From Quillaja saponaria (lineage: Eukaryota; Streptophyta; Magnoliopsida; Fabales; Quillajaceae), in the NCBI GenBank assembly GCA_029379385.1, contig CM055607.1, positions 31,121,235 to 31,185,234 of the forward strand: DNA of 64,000 nt, in the 5' to 3' direction. This document shows, piece after piece, positions 44,087-56,221 of this stretch (position 1 is its first letter; the number at the start of each line of letters is the position of its first letter). The notes under the pieces were generated by a model, which worked only from the letters and a program-made list of their open reading frames with translations, did no database searches and was not told where the DNA came from. Position numbers and translations under genes: made by a program.

Positions 44087-47000
44087 ATGCAGGTCATCTC
44101 GAGGCGTTTAGGGAACCAATCCCTGAAGCCCTCAGCTTCAATTTCTTTGCTCAAGTCCATCTATCCAATTTATGATCACCGTAACCCTTCAATTCATCTA
44201 CTTTTTGGGGTTCAAAGTTCTAATCTTTTTCAGAGTAAATCTTGTAGCTTTTTGTTTCTGATTTAGTGTTTATTTTTCCAGATTATGGACCGGATCACGG
44301 ACGTTATGTATCAACCCTCACTCCCAAGGGTGTGGGTCACCTTGTTCGCAAGGGTACCGGAGGTCGATCGTCCGTTAGGTAATGCCAATTGTTCTTTTCT
44401 GTTCTATTTACTATCGGGTTGGATAATGTGGAAAGTAGAATCAATAGGTTTTTATTTTTTATTTTTAAATAAAAAAAATTCAATGGTATGTTTGGTCTCT
44501 GAGAAAATGTGAGAAACTTTACCATTGTCATTATTGTAAATTATTTAGAATTAGGGAAGACTTGTGATAGTAAAATTCAGTTTATAACGCTGTTCTTTTG
44601 ACGAAATCTAATTAACCAACAAGAAGATAAATTCTTGATATGGAGCTCATTTTCTTAGCGGGGAAACTATGTCATAATTATTATATCCTCAGTTTTCAAT
44701 TTGACCTTATTCTCCACTGTGTTGCAACCTGATTCTCTGGTAGCATTCGTTTTTGATAGTCAAAGCTCAGTTTTCCCCTATTCTTTTGACATTGTCTAAT
44801 TAACCAATGGGAGGATAAGTTCATGTGAGGAATTTTGGTGCGTATATACTTGGAGCAAACAGCTGTACTTTCCAAGAGGTTGCACAATTTATAATAGAGG
44901 AGATGACTGCTGAGCTCTGTGAGGAAAAGTTAAATGATGGATTGTGCTACTTCTTCTCCTTTTTACTTGATTCCCGGCCTCTTTGCATTGTTAATTTATT
45001 AGAATGAAGACAATTTTCTCTTGTCTAAATGTGGTGTTAATTTATTAGAATGAAGACAATTCTCTCTTGTCTAAATGTGGTGATCATAATGGGTTCATCA
45101 CTCTTAGATACACTGTTCAGATAACTATTAAAACCCTTTCTGGTTCACTTAGAAAAGAATGATCATTTTCAATCGCAACAACTTGTTCTCAACATCAAAA
45201 TGTGCTTTTTGAGTTGGTAGGTTTCACTTATTGTCTTTTAAACATGATTCGATTTTGTAGTAGGTTGGGCAAGTATAATTGTACTCTTAGTAGCTTGTGT
45301 GGGTCATAGTTGGGTCTTCCATATAATGGTGGAAGCAATTTTCCTTTTGCAGTGGAATCATTGCTACAGTATTCGGAGCTACTGGTTTCCTTGGTCGTTA
45401 TGTAGTACAACAACTCGGTGAGTTTCGTGTAAGCTATTGCTATTAGATGCTGTTTATTGTATTGCACTTATTATATCATTGAATTTTCACTTGTTTCACA
45501 ATAATATTAGTAGAAGTTTGTTATTTAGTATCATTCACAGTAATTCTGTAAGTATTAATTTTTTCTTCACTATGCTTTCTGGTATTGTGCTAATAATGCA
45601 TTTCTGTTCCAGCTAAAATGGGATCTCAAGTATTAGTTCCTTTCCGTGGTTCTGAAGATTCCCATCGTCATCTCAAATTGATGGGGGATTTAGGACAGGT
45701 AGAGTAGGTGATATTTTTGTACATGTAAAGAGTTGTTTATTGTTTGGTCGGTGCAAATGTGCTATTACGCTTTCATTATTTCACTGTGCTGTATTGTTGA
45801 TCTCCAGTAATTTATATATTAGATAGTACCAATGCAATACAACCCCAGAGATGAAAATTCAATTAAAGCTGTTATGGCAAAGGCAAATGTCGTTCTGAAT
45901 CTTATTGGTATACATCTTATCCATTCTTACATCTTATAGCTTTTCAAATCTTGAAAGTGATGACTGAAGTCGAACTGGTAAACTATCCTTGTTGACAGGA
46001 AGAGAGTACGAGACAAGAAATTACAGTTTTGAGGAAGTGAACCATTCGATGTCTGAACAACTTGCTATGGTAGGTTCCAACCACATATACTCTCAACATT
46101 ATATTATTCATGTCAACACCTGATGTATCATTGCCCTCTTCTTTTACATATATATGCACATTACTTACACACCTACACATGTTACCTTTATGTAACACAT
46201 ACTGAAAAGTAAACCACAATTTTTTGTGGGCAAAAAATAAAATAAAATGAAAACATGCTCTTGATGTCAATCTATGAAGCACATATACAGATACAGTATC
46301 GGATACGGAGATATGGCAATTTTTTAAAAACAAGGATATGATACATCTAATTATTGAAAATGATGCCTTGGATCAATGCGAATGGAGGAAAATGATTCAT
46401 ATAGCCTACTCCAACTAGTTTGTGATTTAAGGCTTAGTTGAGTTGAGTTGAGTTGAGTATATATAAATATATATAATTTAAAATAACTAACTAGAGCATA
46501 GATGTTGACTTTTAATAGAAGAGATTAATTCCAAATCATAAGCATAGTATGTTAAACACAATTCTTAAAATTACAAATTCACTAGTAATATATAAATATA
46601 TGATTCATCTTTATTTGTAATAGGTTAAGGGCAGTTGGGCAGAATCAAAAATAAAAAATAAAAAGTAAAAACAGTTGGGCCTTTATTAATTTTTGGACAA
46701 TCCAAGCCCAAGGCAGTAGAGCTGGAAGAAAGAAAGAAAGAGAAAAAAAAAAAAAAAAAAAAAAAAGACAGTTAATAAAATGGTGAGTTCTGGACCTTCT
46801 GGTCATGTTATTCGTTATAGCCAGACAGGGCATGCAGTAAGCTTGGAAAGCCTGGGACCTCAAACTTTGCACCGCCGCACCAAGTTCTTCGCCATCTCAC
46901 ACCAGCCACCGCGATGCCTTGAAATTCTGTTCTAATTATCACTATATCGAACGAACAAAATCCGAAAGCTTCGTAAGTATCTTCTTTTCCTCTTCACCAT

Positions 47001-50000
47001 GAATCCGTGATACATTTGAAAATCAGAAAGCTCTCATTATCTCTCTTTGTTATCACCTTAGATCTGTGTGTGATTTCATCAGCAACATCCGTGCTGAGGA
47101 GATGCTTTCTCACAATGAGCTGAAACTTAAGATCTAAGTCCGAGCCGTGTCTGAGCCAAGTCCTAGCCGAGTCTAAGCCGTATCCTATAATTAAATTAAA
47201 AAATAAAATAAAATTGGATACCTATCCGACACGGATACCCTATGGATTCTAGTGTATCCATGCTTCCGAGGTGTCTATCATTTAACTGGAATTTTGATAT
47301 CTTGAGAAAAATTAGTTGCATAGAACTTTTTCTCGTTACTTGCTTATTTTTGCCTTTCTCTTAATATGCTAAAAGGAGAATGATGATCTCATGACTTGTA
47401 GTAGTTTTATTCTTGAGGTTAGTTAACCCGCATAGAGATTTATTTATTTATTTGTTTATTTGAGTCATTGTCTTTTTGGTCATAATACCTTTGCTGTATT
47501 TGTTTTAACTGTTATGCTTCTGCAGATTGCTAAAGAACATGGTGGTATCATGAGATTCATTCAAGTTTCTTGTTTAGGTGCATCTTCTTCATCTCCATCC
47601 AGATTCCTAAGAGCAAAAGCTGCTGCCGAGGAAGCGGTTTTAAGAGAATTACCAGAGGTGAAACATGTCTTTGGTTCCATACTTTTTGAGCTAATAATGT
47701 CTCGCGTCATGTGTATTTATAAATTATGGATAACGGAGCTCTGTTCAACGTGAGTAATCTTAAGTCTGGCTACCACTTCGGAAGCTAAGGGTTGATATGC
47801 CATATCTTCTATGCTGTTTTTTAACAATAGGTCATAGGAAAGGATCAATTGACTCTTGGTTGTAGATAGAATAACAATTGACTTTGGAATCTCGAAGTAG
47901 ATAGCTGCCAGAGACTAGGACTAGGATTGCAGTAGCTTTGGGACGTGGTTCGGGGACAGGGATAGGGACAGGGTATGCTACCTAGTTAAAAATATGGCAT
48001 GATAGGGGTAGGCTTAGTTGGTTTGCTATTTTGGGATGTGGTACGTTTGAAATATTTGTTCGGATCACTCTACTCACTTTGGATGATACATTTCCTATTA
48101 AATTCAACTAATTTAATAGAATACATAATCGTTAAATTATCTCATGATTTTGAGTCGTCACATTTGGTGTTTGGATTACTGAACCATAGAAATCCCAGTA
48201 CGAAAAAGTTCCACGATCTTGGAATGAGATTCTAGATTTGTGGAACAGGGGGGGAATCAACAGATCCCAGGAACTAGGAGGGACACTCATTGCTGTTCAT
48301 ACCTGTTCATAAGAATGTTGGCAGTCTCCTAGTTCCTAAGGGAATGACCATAAGATTCATAACATGAGTTATGTGTCATGCCATCATTGCCTTGCTTCTA
48401 AAAAAATAAATTGAGAAGGCCGTTCATGATTTGTGGGGCAATGGTGTTAATTTTGCATCCTACATCTTAACTAATTTGGATTGTTCCTACTTTCTATCAT
48501 TCAAATTGCTTGCATCTTTCAAAGGTACCCACTACTGAGTAAACAAGTAGGTTTATTATATCTTCTCATACTCGATCAAGATATCCTAAAAAGAACCATT
48601 TTACCCATTTTAAGTGCTGATATAAACAGCCTAGTTGATGTATAAATAGGAACATATGCACCAATTAATATGATATAATTGTACAAGATACTGTGAAATC
48701 TATGCATTAGGTTGCAATTCTTTTGGTGACATAGCACTAAATGGTTGCTTCTGGAGATCATTCTTTACTTCCCTTATTGCATACCGTTAATAATAGAGTA
48801 CCTAACATGTCCTTCTACAGGCCACTATCTTAAAACCTGCTGTAATGATTGGTACAGAAGATCGTATTTTGAATCGGTGGGCTCATTTTGCAAAGAAATA
48901 TGGGTTTCTTCCCCTGATTGGGGATGGATCTAGAAAGTATGTGCTGAATCTATTAAGTGCATATTCACTCGCTGCAGTTCTTTCAATAAGTATAATTTTG
49001 ATAATTTCAGATTTGACATGCACTAAAATCCACATATCTCGATTTTCTCTTGACAAATGCAACCATTGCAGAATCCAACCTGTATATGTTGTTGATGTCG
49101 CTGCTGCAACTGTTGCAGCCTTGAGGGATGATGGTACCAGCATGGGAAAAGTGTACGAGCTTGGTGGGCCAGAGATCTTTACAGAGCATGATTTGGTAAA
49201 CTTGTTCTCTCCAGTGATAGTATAACACTACCCTTTTCATGGACTTTGTGTGTTTGGCATTGTTTTTCTCCCTTTTTTCTTTCTTTATTTTTAAACTTAA
49301 AAAGATGAAGTTGAATGGAGGAGAAAAAGATAGAGAAAAAGTATGAATTATTTATGTAGTAGGATCATGGCCTGAAAATGTGGATTTTAAAATATGTGGT
49401 ATTACTGCACTGACCCTAATATACATTATTTCACTCAGTTTTGACTGGTTTTTTGAAAACAAAAAGTGCTACACCAATAAAGGGCATCCCCTTAGTATAA
49501 TAGTATAGATTAAAAAAGGAACTTGTTATATTAAAGGTAGATTTCTATTTTACTGATTATGAAGTGCTATGCAGGCCGAGCTTATGTTTGAAACAATCCG
49601 TGAATATCCTCGATATGTGAAAGTCCCTTTTCCCATTGCAAAGGTAAATAATCAACTACATCTCCATGCACTGGATTGCCATTGATGAACTTGTTTGGTT
49701 TACAGCCGGAATGCATTGGTCGGTTATTTGGCATATTTAACCTTTAATTAAGATGTTAGAATATCCACTCGAAATTTAAATTTTAGCATCACATGTTGTG
49801 GTGTCTACTTATTACTTGCTGCTGAATAAAGTTCTTTACCTATCATGATCATAGTTTCTTGCTTTTAGTTGTGAACAATCTTATCCAAAATCAGAGAATG
49901 GCTCCAGCTCTGGTAGAATATGCCTTTACACTACCAGAATGCCATACCAAACTTTGCATGTTGCTTTCTTAATTAAGATTTTGTTGCAGGCAGTTCTTTT

Positions 50001-50933
50001 TTCCAAATCACATTTATTTGGATACAGTATTAGTCTCAATTTTATTTTTTATCACCCTAACAGTTAAAATGCATAAAAATTTGGATGGGGAGCTGTTTGG
50101 TAATCTTCCTATTTCTAATAACCTCGTTTTTATATCTATCTGTTTTGCAACATTCTTTTTTCCATGTATTAAAAACTACAATTTAATGCCTCTAGTAAAT
50201 TGAATTTCTCATTTAATAGCTCGTTTCCCACAATCTCTCCATGCAAGTCTTAGATGTATGTGACTATGTTCTAGCTAATGGATATGTTTGGCTGTAATTG
50301 TTTTTTTGATAGAAAAAGAAAATTTATTAAGAAAGAAAGGAGTACGGGAGAGGACAAAAAGTCCTCTTAAACAAAAATAGAAATGATAAATAAAAATGAA
50401 AGCTTAAAACAATAATGCTCGCAAATTACATTGCATATCTTCTAAATGAACACCCTAAAATGCTTATGAAGCAAAACACCAAAGAGAATGGATATGCATG
50501 CATCTTTTTGTTGGATGAGTGTGATTGATCTTATTAGTGTGATTGATTTCAGGCAATAGCAACGCCACGGGAAATGTTTCTTAAAAGAGTTCCTTTTCCA
50601 TTACCCAATCCCGAAACCTTCAATCTGGATGAGATCCATGCCCGCACTAAAGACACCGTTGTTTCAGAAAATGGTCAGTTCAAAAAATTTCAGCAAGAGT
50701 CACTTCATTTATAATTCTATAGGCTTGCAGTTAGCATAGGTTTCTTTTCTGCTACTATCATTTCCCGCACTTAACCATTGGTGTTGTTTGCAGCTCTGAC
50801 TTTCAACGATCTTGGAATTGTACCTCATAAGCTGAAGGGATACCCTATCGAGTTTCTTATCTCTTATCGTAAGGGTGGTCCACAATTTGGTTCTACGATC
50901 AGTGAAAGGGTCAGTCCAGATGCTTGGCCATAA
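44087..50933 (+). CDS. Mitochondrial complex I 39 kDa subunit (NDUFA9-like), Rossmann fold
   Basis: Twelve exons, all in phase: 44087-44180, 44282-44378, 45353-45417, 45613-45698, 45823-45907, 45999-46069, 47526-47657, 48821-48936, 49072-49195, 49575-49643, 50553-50673, 50794-50933. They encode 399 residues, very close to Arabidopsis At2g20360. The N-terminus ([12 protein letters not shown], Arg/Ser-rich, almost no acids) looks like a mitochondrial presequence. [15 protein letters not shown] is the NAD(P)-binding glycine-rich loop of the atypical short-chain dehydrogenase family. The protein is an accessory matrix-side subunit that binds NADPH structurally rather than turning it over. No frame break is seen. 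Introns 2, 6, 7 and 10 are large; intron 2 has a 46-bp duplication and intron 10 a LINE-like insertion. Confidence 0.93.
44990..45081 (+). repeat. 46-bp tandem duplication in complex I gene intron 2
   Basis: Two head-to-tail copies (44990-45035 and 45036-45081), starting GTTAATTTATTAGAATGAAG, differ by about one base. This indicates a recent duplication. Confidence 0.85.
46640..47280. other. Unassigned insert-like stretch in complex I gene intron 6
   Basis: A 22-base A run near 46745 is followed by more GC-rich sequence (about 46780-46930) with a 55-codon open frame beginning GTGAGTTCTGGACC. Dispersed-repeat-like sequence containing CCGACACGGATACC follows. The composition differs from the rest of the intron, which suggests an inserted fragment, but I do not recognise it. 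Confidence 0.3.
50287..50486 (-). mobile_element. 5'-truncated LINE-like insertion in complex I gene intron 10
   Basis: Read on the minus strand, the segment has the look of a plant LINE 3' end (CTTAATAAATTTTC, then TTTTTCTATC and an A run). It is flanked by the 10-bp direct repeat AATGGATATG at 50277-50286 and 50487-50496, a plausible target duplication. About 14 bases lie between the left repeat and the poly-T, which is imperfect for a LINE. Confidence 0.45.
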
Positions 50934-51996
50934 GGTTCTTTTTTATTATGTTTGTTCCCAATTTTTTCCATTCTGCATATTTCCTGTAGCGCTGCTGTTC
51001 CCTTTTACAAGTTGACAACGACTTGACTGCTCGACTTTTGTATCTTCATTCATCATGTAGAATACATAATCATGGTTGATTACCAAAAAAATTAAAATAA
51101 AATTTCTGATACTTGGTTGATTCGTGACATTGGAAATTCAAATGTAACTTTTGCCCTCTTCTTTCTGGGTTGGATATTGGGTCCTGGATTTTTGTTCCTA
51201 TTATAATAAATCTAATTTCAACTACTCCAACTCCTTTCCTCCCCCAAAGGCATTAGAGATTGGTTTGTTCAATGCTGGGGAAAATATGGGGTCAAAGTTC
51301 CAAGTTCTTTAGGTTCTGGTGCCATTTACTTAAAAGCTGTCAACAAGACAAGGGTCTGAAGCTGGTAGAATCAACTTCTTCTGCCATGTAAGATAGACGT
51401 GAAGGTGACAAATTCTCCAGCTGGTGAGGTTTAGAGGGTCTTCTACTTTAAAAATGATTTTGCAAAGAATATCCTATGACTAAAGAACTCAAAAGAGGGA
51501 ATATCATAATCCTAGTCTTTTGCGGTTGTCCAATCATCGATCCTGAAAATTTCTACAATAAAATTAGATCAGTCACTAGTATAGTTACCTATCCAAGATT
51601 CTGCTATTTACTGAAATAGGGGAAGAATCCCTTGGATGGGGAAAAAATGAAGTAAAATTTGAAATGTTTAGCTTATGAACAAAGTAACAAACATTATAAA
51701 CCATGTCTTACAAAGTTAATATTGTAAAAATCCGAACCTGAAAAGGAAAAAAAAGAGTTAAAGCAGCACTCCAGTTCTCAGAAGGAGTGTAGTCCAAGTC
51801 ATTCCAAGGGAACAGTGGCTTTGCTTTAGCTGGAGGGGAACGTCAGACCCAACAAAAGTTAAGAAGCCAGCAAATGTGAATAGAAAATCATATAGAATAT
51901 GAAGAAAACAATAAGGTTTAAACATCAGAGTGCAGCATCTGAGTTTGAGACCCTTATCCTAAGAAGAACACCACCACCCTAACAAAATCTCATCTC
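50934..51996. other. Intergenic DNA between the complex I gene and the small membrane ORF
   Basis: The first part is the likely 3' untranslated region of the complex I gene. The remainder shows no conserved open frame. The last 100 bases (ending at 51996) could be leader of the next ORF, but no clear TATA box was seen. Confidence 0.45.
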
Positions 51997-52419
51997 ATGA
52001 ACCCAAAACACCAGAATGATTGCTTTGAAAGTATCAGCTTGGAAGGGAAGAATACCGGTGCGAGAATGCGGTTTCACCAGAGCAACACCCAAGGTGACCC
52101 AGAAGATGATCATTGTTGCTGCATTAACATTTATGTAAACAACAACGTACAAGGTGTGTGTAATTCTGTATTGGATGGGAGTGAGGTGAAAATGAGAGAC
52201 CCAGGAGTATGTTTATACTTTGGAGACTTGAAGTTGGGAAGAAGACCTATAAGAACAAACTACAAGAATATGTTCTCACAGGAAATTAGACTTAGGCTAT
52301 GGCTTTGCATATTACTTTTGTCTGGTTTACTATTCTTGTTTTTGTTGCTAGCCTTCTTGTTGGATAACAGGTACAGATACAACAATCAATATGCCTGTAG
52401 AGAAGAACTAAAAATATAA
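51997..52419 (+). CDS. Small protein with one C-terminal membrane segment, family not recognised
   Basis: A single-exon ATG frame of 140 residues. The N-terminal part is hydrophilic and acidic (residues 1-40). Next comes a Cys triplet and a possible beta-rich stretch (CCCINIYVNNNVQGVCNSVL, later DPGVCLYFGDLKLGRR). Residues 101-122 form a strongly hydrophobic helix flanked by Arg on both sides, and a short polar tail follows. This layout suggests a single-pass, possibly tail-anchored protein with its bulk in the cytosol. Repeated Asn and the ordered pattern before the helix argue against a chance frame. I cannot name a family or function. It is on the same strand as its neighbours, and expression is unproven. 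Confidence 0.5.
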   Translation: MNPKHQNDCFESISLEGKNTGARMRFHQSNTQGDPEDDHCCCINIYVNNNVQGVCNSVLDGSEVKMRDPGVCLYFGDLKLGRRPIRTNYKNMFSQEIRLRLWLCILLLSGLLFLFLLLAFLLDNRYRYNNQYACREELKI

Positions 52420-53640
52420 ACTTTCTGCCATAGGTATATATCTCATGATTGTATCGTCGTTTTGTTTGTTTGTTGTTAGTTTTTTTTTTTTTTTTTTTGC
52501 CCTGTTTTTTCACCTGAAATTCTTCATTATTATTTCGTTAAACAAAAAAAGAATCCCTCAGGCTCGGGGATCGGTGTGTTTCTCGTAGACTGACCTTAGA
52601 ACAAATGAAGATAATGATGTAGGTTTGTTGTCTATATTCAGATCCCATGTGTTCCCATACACATGCAATGTGTAACGTATTTATGGTGTTGAGAGGCTTA
52701 GTGGTTACCCACTCTCCCTACATTAAGTTTATTGATGTCCAAACCACAGACAGTCTTCCCGTCATGGTGAGCTGTAGTTTCGTTTTCAATTTAACATCCA
52801 TTGCTATACAATAGACCAATATATGTGATCAAATCTCACTTTTCTTGATATTTACTTTTAGAAGAAAGAAGAACATGTCATGGGTAGTATCGTTATTAAA
52901 TAACTGTCGGAGAAAAAAATCAATAATTATAATGAGTTTGAATAATATATTTTCAGTTAGAGGTAGCGAATTTTTTGGTAAAAAGAGTTAATATTTATTT
53001 AACTGATATAAATTCAGGATGACAAGAAAATGTTCTCACGTCAATAACTTCTTTAGTTAAATTTCTGAATTATTTTGGAAAAATTTATTCTGCAAGAATG
53101 ATTGAGTAAATTAGTTTAAAAAATCTGAACGTTAAACAAACAAAAAAATTGAAACATATTTGATTGATATAAATTTATGTAGTTAGTATATATAAGGTTC
53201 ATTACAAATAGAAATATGATATAATATTATCTAATTAACTCTTATATAAGTTTGACAATAATAGACTTATATTATTTAATTTTTTTATATTATATATAAA
53301 ATAATAATATAACAACAAAAGAATTGTACATGAAATTGTTTGTAAGATCTATCTAAAAAAAAAAAAAAAATTGAAAAAAGGTAGAGTAAAGAATGACCGT
53401 TATGAATCCTCTATGAAAGGATCTTGCCCCTCACAATCACATTGAGTTGCCGGTTACATTACAAGCCTCGAGACGGCGCTAACTTTGGTAAATAACTGAC
53501 CCCACTAAATGTGGGACCCACAGATCTCAAAACCAATGAGAGGGCTCCACGTTTATTGGTTGAAACTTGGTTTATGACTATATCATGATCATCCTGGCGT
53601 CTTTGTTGGACAAACAACTCCACACAGACGCGTTATTCAC
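52420..53640. other. AT-rich intergenic DNA upstream of MUR3
   Basis: No gene is seen. A 17-base T run lies near 52482, and AT-rich DNA dominates 52850-53370. From 53400 the composition rises in GC towards the MUR3 promoter. Confidence 0.5.
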
Positions 53641-53650
53641 CGCAACCCTT

Positions 53651-53660
53651 CCACGTGTCA
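53651..53660 (+). promoter_or_regulatory. G-box/ABRE-like element upstream of MUR3
   Basis: CCACGTGTCA contains the palindromic CACGTG core bound by plant bZIP and bHLH factors. It lies about 670 bases before the MUR3 start codon and about 100 bases before a CT-rich stretch with TATAATA (53755), a possible transcription start. GTAAGT at 53852 is a plausible donor of a leader intron. Confidence 0.35.
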
Positions 53661-54328
53661 ATATCGCAACGGCTACCGACATTAGACAATCGGAGGCGCA
53701 TTTTAGTGGCTTCTTACTAAAGTGCGCGTGTTTTCTCTCTCTTCCCCCTCTCTGTATAATACGGACATTTTGTTGTTTCTCTCTAGCTCTCCTTGGTGAG
53801 TGCAAAATTCGCTCCATGATGTTCTGGATTTCCTCCAGCTAAACTAGTCTCTGTAAGTCATTTTATTTTTCTCTCTCTTCTCTCTTCTCTCTATCCCTCC
53901 TTGCAATCTCTCTTCGATTTTTGTTGTTGTTGATTATATTCGTCAAATCTTGTGATTCTGCTACGATTGAACTCTAACAGATCAAACAAAATCAATAGTT
54001 CTTTCCTCTTGATTCGGGCTTATTTTTTTTAAAAATTATAGTGTTTTTTTTGTTAGATTCGATCATTTAGTTCCGATTTCTTCTGCTACAATCACCTTCT
54101 TCCTTAGAGACTAGAAACCTTCTCAATCAATCTATGGTTTCACTTTTGAGTTGAATCTACGCTTAGCTCAGACTGGGGCATCGAAATTAGTTCTGGGTGT
54201 TTTTTTGTTGTTGCCAAATTCCTTTAATGTAAGTGGTAGTGGGTTAAAGTTGGGATTTTTCTTTGTGGGCATAACTCATGGGGTGTCAATTTTTGTGATT
54301 GATTACTGGAATTGGGATCGGGAATCTA

Positions 54329-56221
54329 ATGAGACGCCGCCCTGCCGCCGATGTTCTTCCTGAGCATATGGAGAAAGGAACAGCAAAGAACCATCATACC
54401 CGGATTTGCTGTTTGGCATTGTTGTCTGCTTTTTTCTGGATGTTGTTATTGTACTTCCATTTTGTGGTTCTTGGAGGTAGTAATGTTGATGAATCAGTCA
54501 AATTACAACCTGGTCCTGTTAATATGGAATTCACTCCTGCTCATGTAACTGATGCCCGTCAAGTGCCGAGCCTATCAAGAACTAGCAGTACTCAACCGGT
54601 ACCAAGCCCTTCGAGAATTACTGGTGCTCACCCAGTACCAAGCACTGCGAGAACTAGTGGTACTCTCCCTGTACCAAGCCCTTCAAAAACTACTCGTACT
54701 CATCACCCTGCACCAAGCCTTTTGAGAACTACTGGTACTCCTCACCCTGTACTAGGCCCTTCAATAATTAAGGAGAGTAGGGAAACGGAAAAATACCCAT
54801 TTATGAAGGCATTGAGAACTACTGAGAACAAGAGTGATCCTTGTGGTGGCAGGTATATTTATGTGCATGATCTTCCCCCTAGGTTTAATGAGGATATGCT
54901 AAAGGAATGCAAGAGTCTAAGCCTTTGGACAAATATGTGCAAGTTCACGACTAATGCTGGGCTTGGACCACCACTTGAGAATGTTGAAGGAGTCTTCTCT
55001 GATACTGGTTGGTATGCAACAAATCAATTTGCTGTTGATGTGATATTCAGCAATCGTATGAAGCAGTATGATTGCTTGACCCAAGATTCCTCTATTGCTG
55101 CTGCAATTTTTGTACCCTTCTATGCTGGTTTTGATATTGCACGGTATCTTTGGGGTTATAATATTTCGAGGAGAGATGCCGCTTCACTTGATTTAGTTGA
55201 TTGGCTTATGAAGAGGCCTGAATGGGACATAATGAATGGCAGAGACCACTTTCTTGTTGCAGGAAGAATAACATGGGATTTCCGGAGACTATCTGAGGAA
55301 GAATCAGACTGGGGTAATAAGCTCCTGTTTTTACCTGCTGCAAAGAATATGTCCATGCTTGTGGTTGAATCGAGCCCTTGGAATGCCAATGATTTTGGTA
55401 TTCCGTATCCCACGTATTTCCATCCTGCAAAAGATGCTGATGTGTTCAGTTGGCAGGAGAGAATGAGGAAATTAGAGAGGAAATGGCTCTTCTCTTTTGC
55501 TGGTGCTCCACGTCCTGGTAACCCCAAATCAATAAGAGGGCAGATCATTGACCAATGCAAGAGGTCAAAGGTAGGTAAGCTGTTAGAATGTGATTTTGGG
55601 GAAAGCAAATGTCATTCTCCCAGCAGTATAATGCAGATGTTTCAGAGCTCCCTTTTCTGCCTGCAACCCCAGGGCGATTCATACACACGAAGATCTGCTT
55701 TTGATTCAATTTTGGCTGGATGCATACCTGTCTTCTTCCATCCGGGGTCAGCATACACACAATATACTTGGCATCTTCTGAAGAATTATACCAGGTATTC
55801 AGTCTTCATTCCCGAGAATGATATTCGTAAGAGGAATGTTAGTATAGAGGAAAGACTTAGTCAAATCTCTCCTGAGCAAGTGAAGATCATGAGAGAAGAG
55901 GTTATTAGTCTCATTCCACGGCTAGTATACGCAGATCCTCGCTCTAAATTGGAGACTCTAAAAGATGCCTTTGATGTTTCTGTACAAGCAGTTATTGATA
56001 AAGTTACAAATCTGAGGAAGGACATTATTGAAGGTCGTACACACGATGACTTCATTGAAGAGAACAGCTGGAAATATGCTTTGTTGGAAGAAGGACAGCA
56101 TGAGGTGGGACCTCATGAATGGGACCCTTTCTTCTCAAAACCCAAGGATGGCATTGGGGATTCCAGTGATGCAGAAGCTGCAAAAAATTCATGGAAGAAT
56201 GAACAAAGAGGTCACTCATAG
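54329..56221 (+). CDS. MUR3: Xyloglucan galactosyltransferase, MUR3/KATAMARI1 type (GT47 exostosin family)
   Basis: Single exon, 630 residues (Arabidopsis MUR3, At2g20370, is about 620). It is a Golgi type II membrane enzyme that adds galactose to the third xylose of the xyloglucan unit. Residues 1-25 are a basic cytosolic tail ([17 protein letters not shown] aligns with the Arabidopsis start) and 26-48 the membrane anchor. About 78-147 is a Pro/Ser/Thr repeat stem, and 170-560 the exostosin domain, with [41 protein letters not shown] and the donor-site region [22 protein letters not shown]. The ATG at 54329 is chosen because the longer frame upstream begins at a TTG, not an ATG. No frame break is seen. 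Confidence 0.93.
   Translation: MRRRPAADVLPEHMEKGTAKNHHTRICCLALLSAFFWMLLLYFHFVVLGGSNVDESVKLQPGPVNMEFTPAHVTDARQVPSLSRTSSTQPVPSPSRITGAHPVPSTARTSGTLPVPSPSKTTRTHHPAPSLLRTTGTPHPVLGPSIIKESRETEKYPFMKALRTTENKSDPCGGRYIYVHDLPPRFNEDMLKECKSLSLWTNMCKFTTNAGLGPPLENVEGVFSDTGWYATNQFAVDVIFSNRMKQYDCLTQDSSIAAAIFVPFYAGFDIARYLWGYNISRRDAASLDLVDWLMKRPEWDIMNGRDHFLVAGRITWDFRRLSEEESDWGNKLLFLPAAKNMSMLVVESSPWNANDFGIPYPTYFHPAKDADVFSWQERMRKLERKWLFSFAGAPRPGNPKSIRGQIIDQCKRSKVGKLLECDFGESKCHSPSSIMQMFQSSLFCLQPQGDSYTRRSAFDSILAGCIPVFFHPGSAYTQYTWHLLKNYTRYSVFIPENDIRKRNVSIEERLSQISPEQVKIMREEVISLIPRLVYADPRSKLETLKDAFDVSVQAVIDKVTNLRKDIIEGRTHDDFIEENSWKYALLEEGQHEVGPHEWDPFFSKPKDGIGDSSDAEAAKNSWKNEQRGHS
54560..54769 (+). repeat. Coding minisatellite in the MUR3 stem, about 36-39-bp units
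   Basis: Five to six imperfect units encode 12-13-residue repeats of the pattern PVPSPSRTTGTH. The repeats differ from one another by several residues. They sit between the membrane anchor and the catalytic domain. Confidence 0.85.

Noticed and set aside
46792..46935. Possible nested gene start in complex I gene intron 6
   Set aside because: Only about 55 codons are open and no family is recognised. It is kept only as an unassigned insert-like stretch.
54299..54328. Longer MUR3 start at 54299
   Set aside because: The codon there is TTG. The ATG at 54329 matches the family N-terminus.
55156..55608. 150-codon frame antisense to MUR3
   Set aside because: It is a shadow of a strongly conserved coding exon, with no homology of its own.
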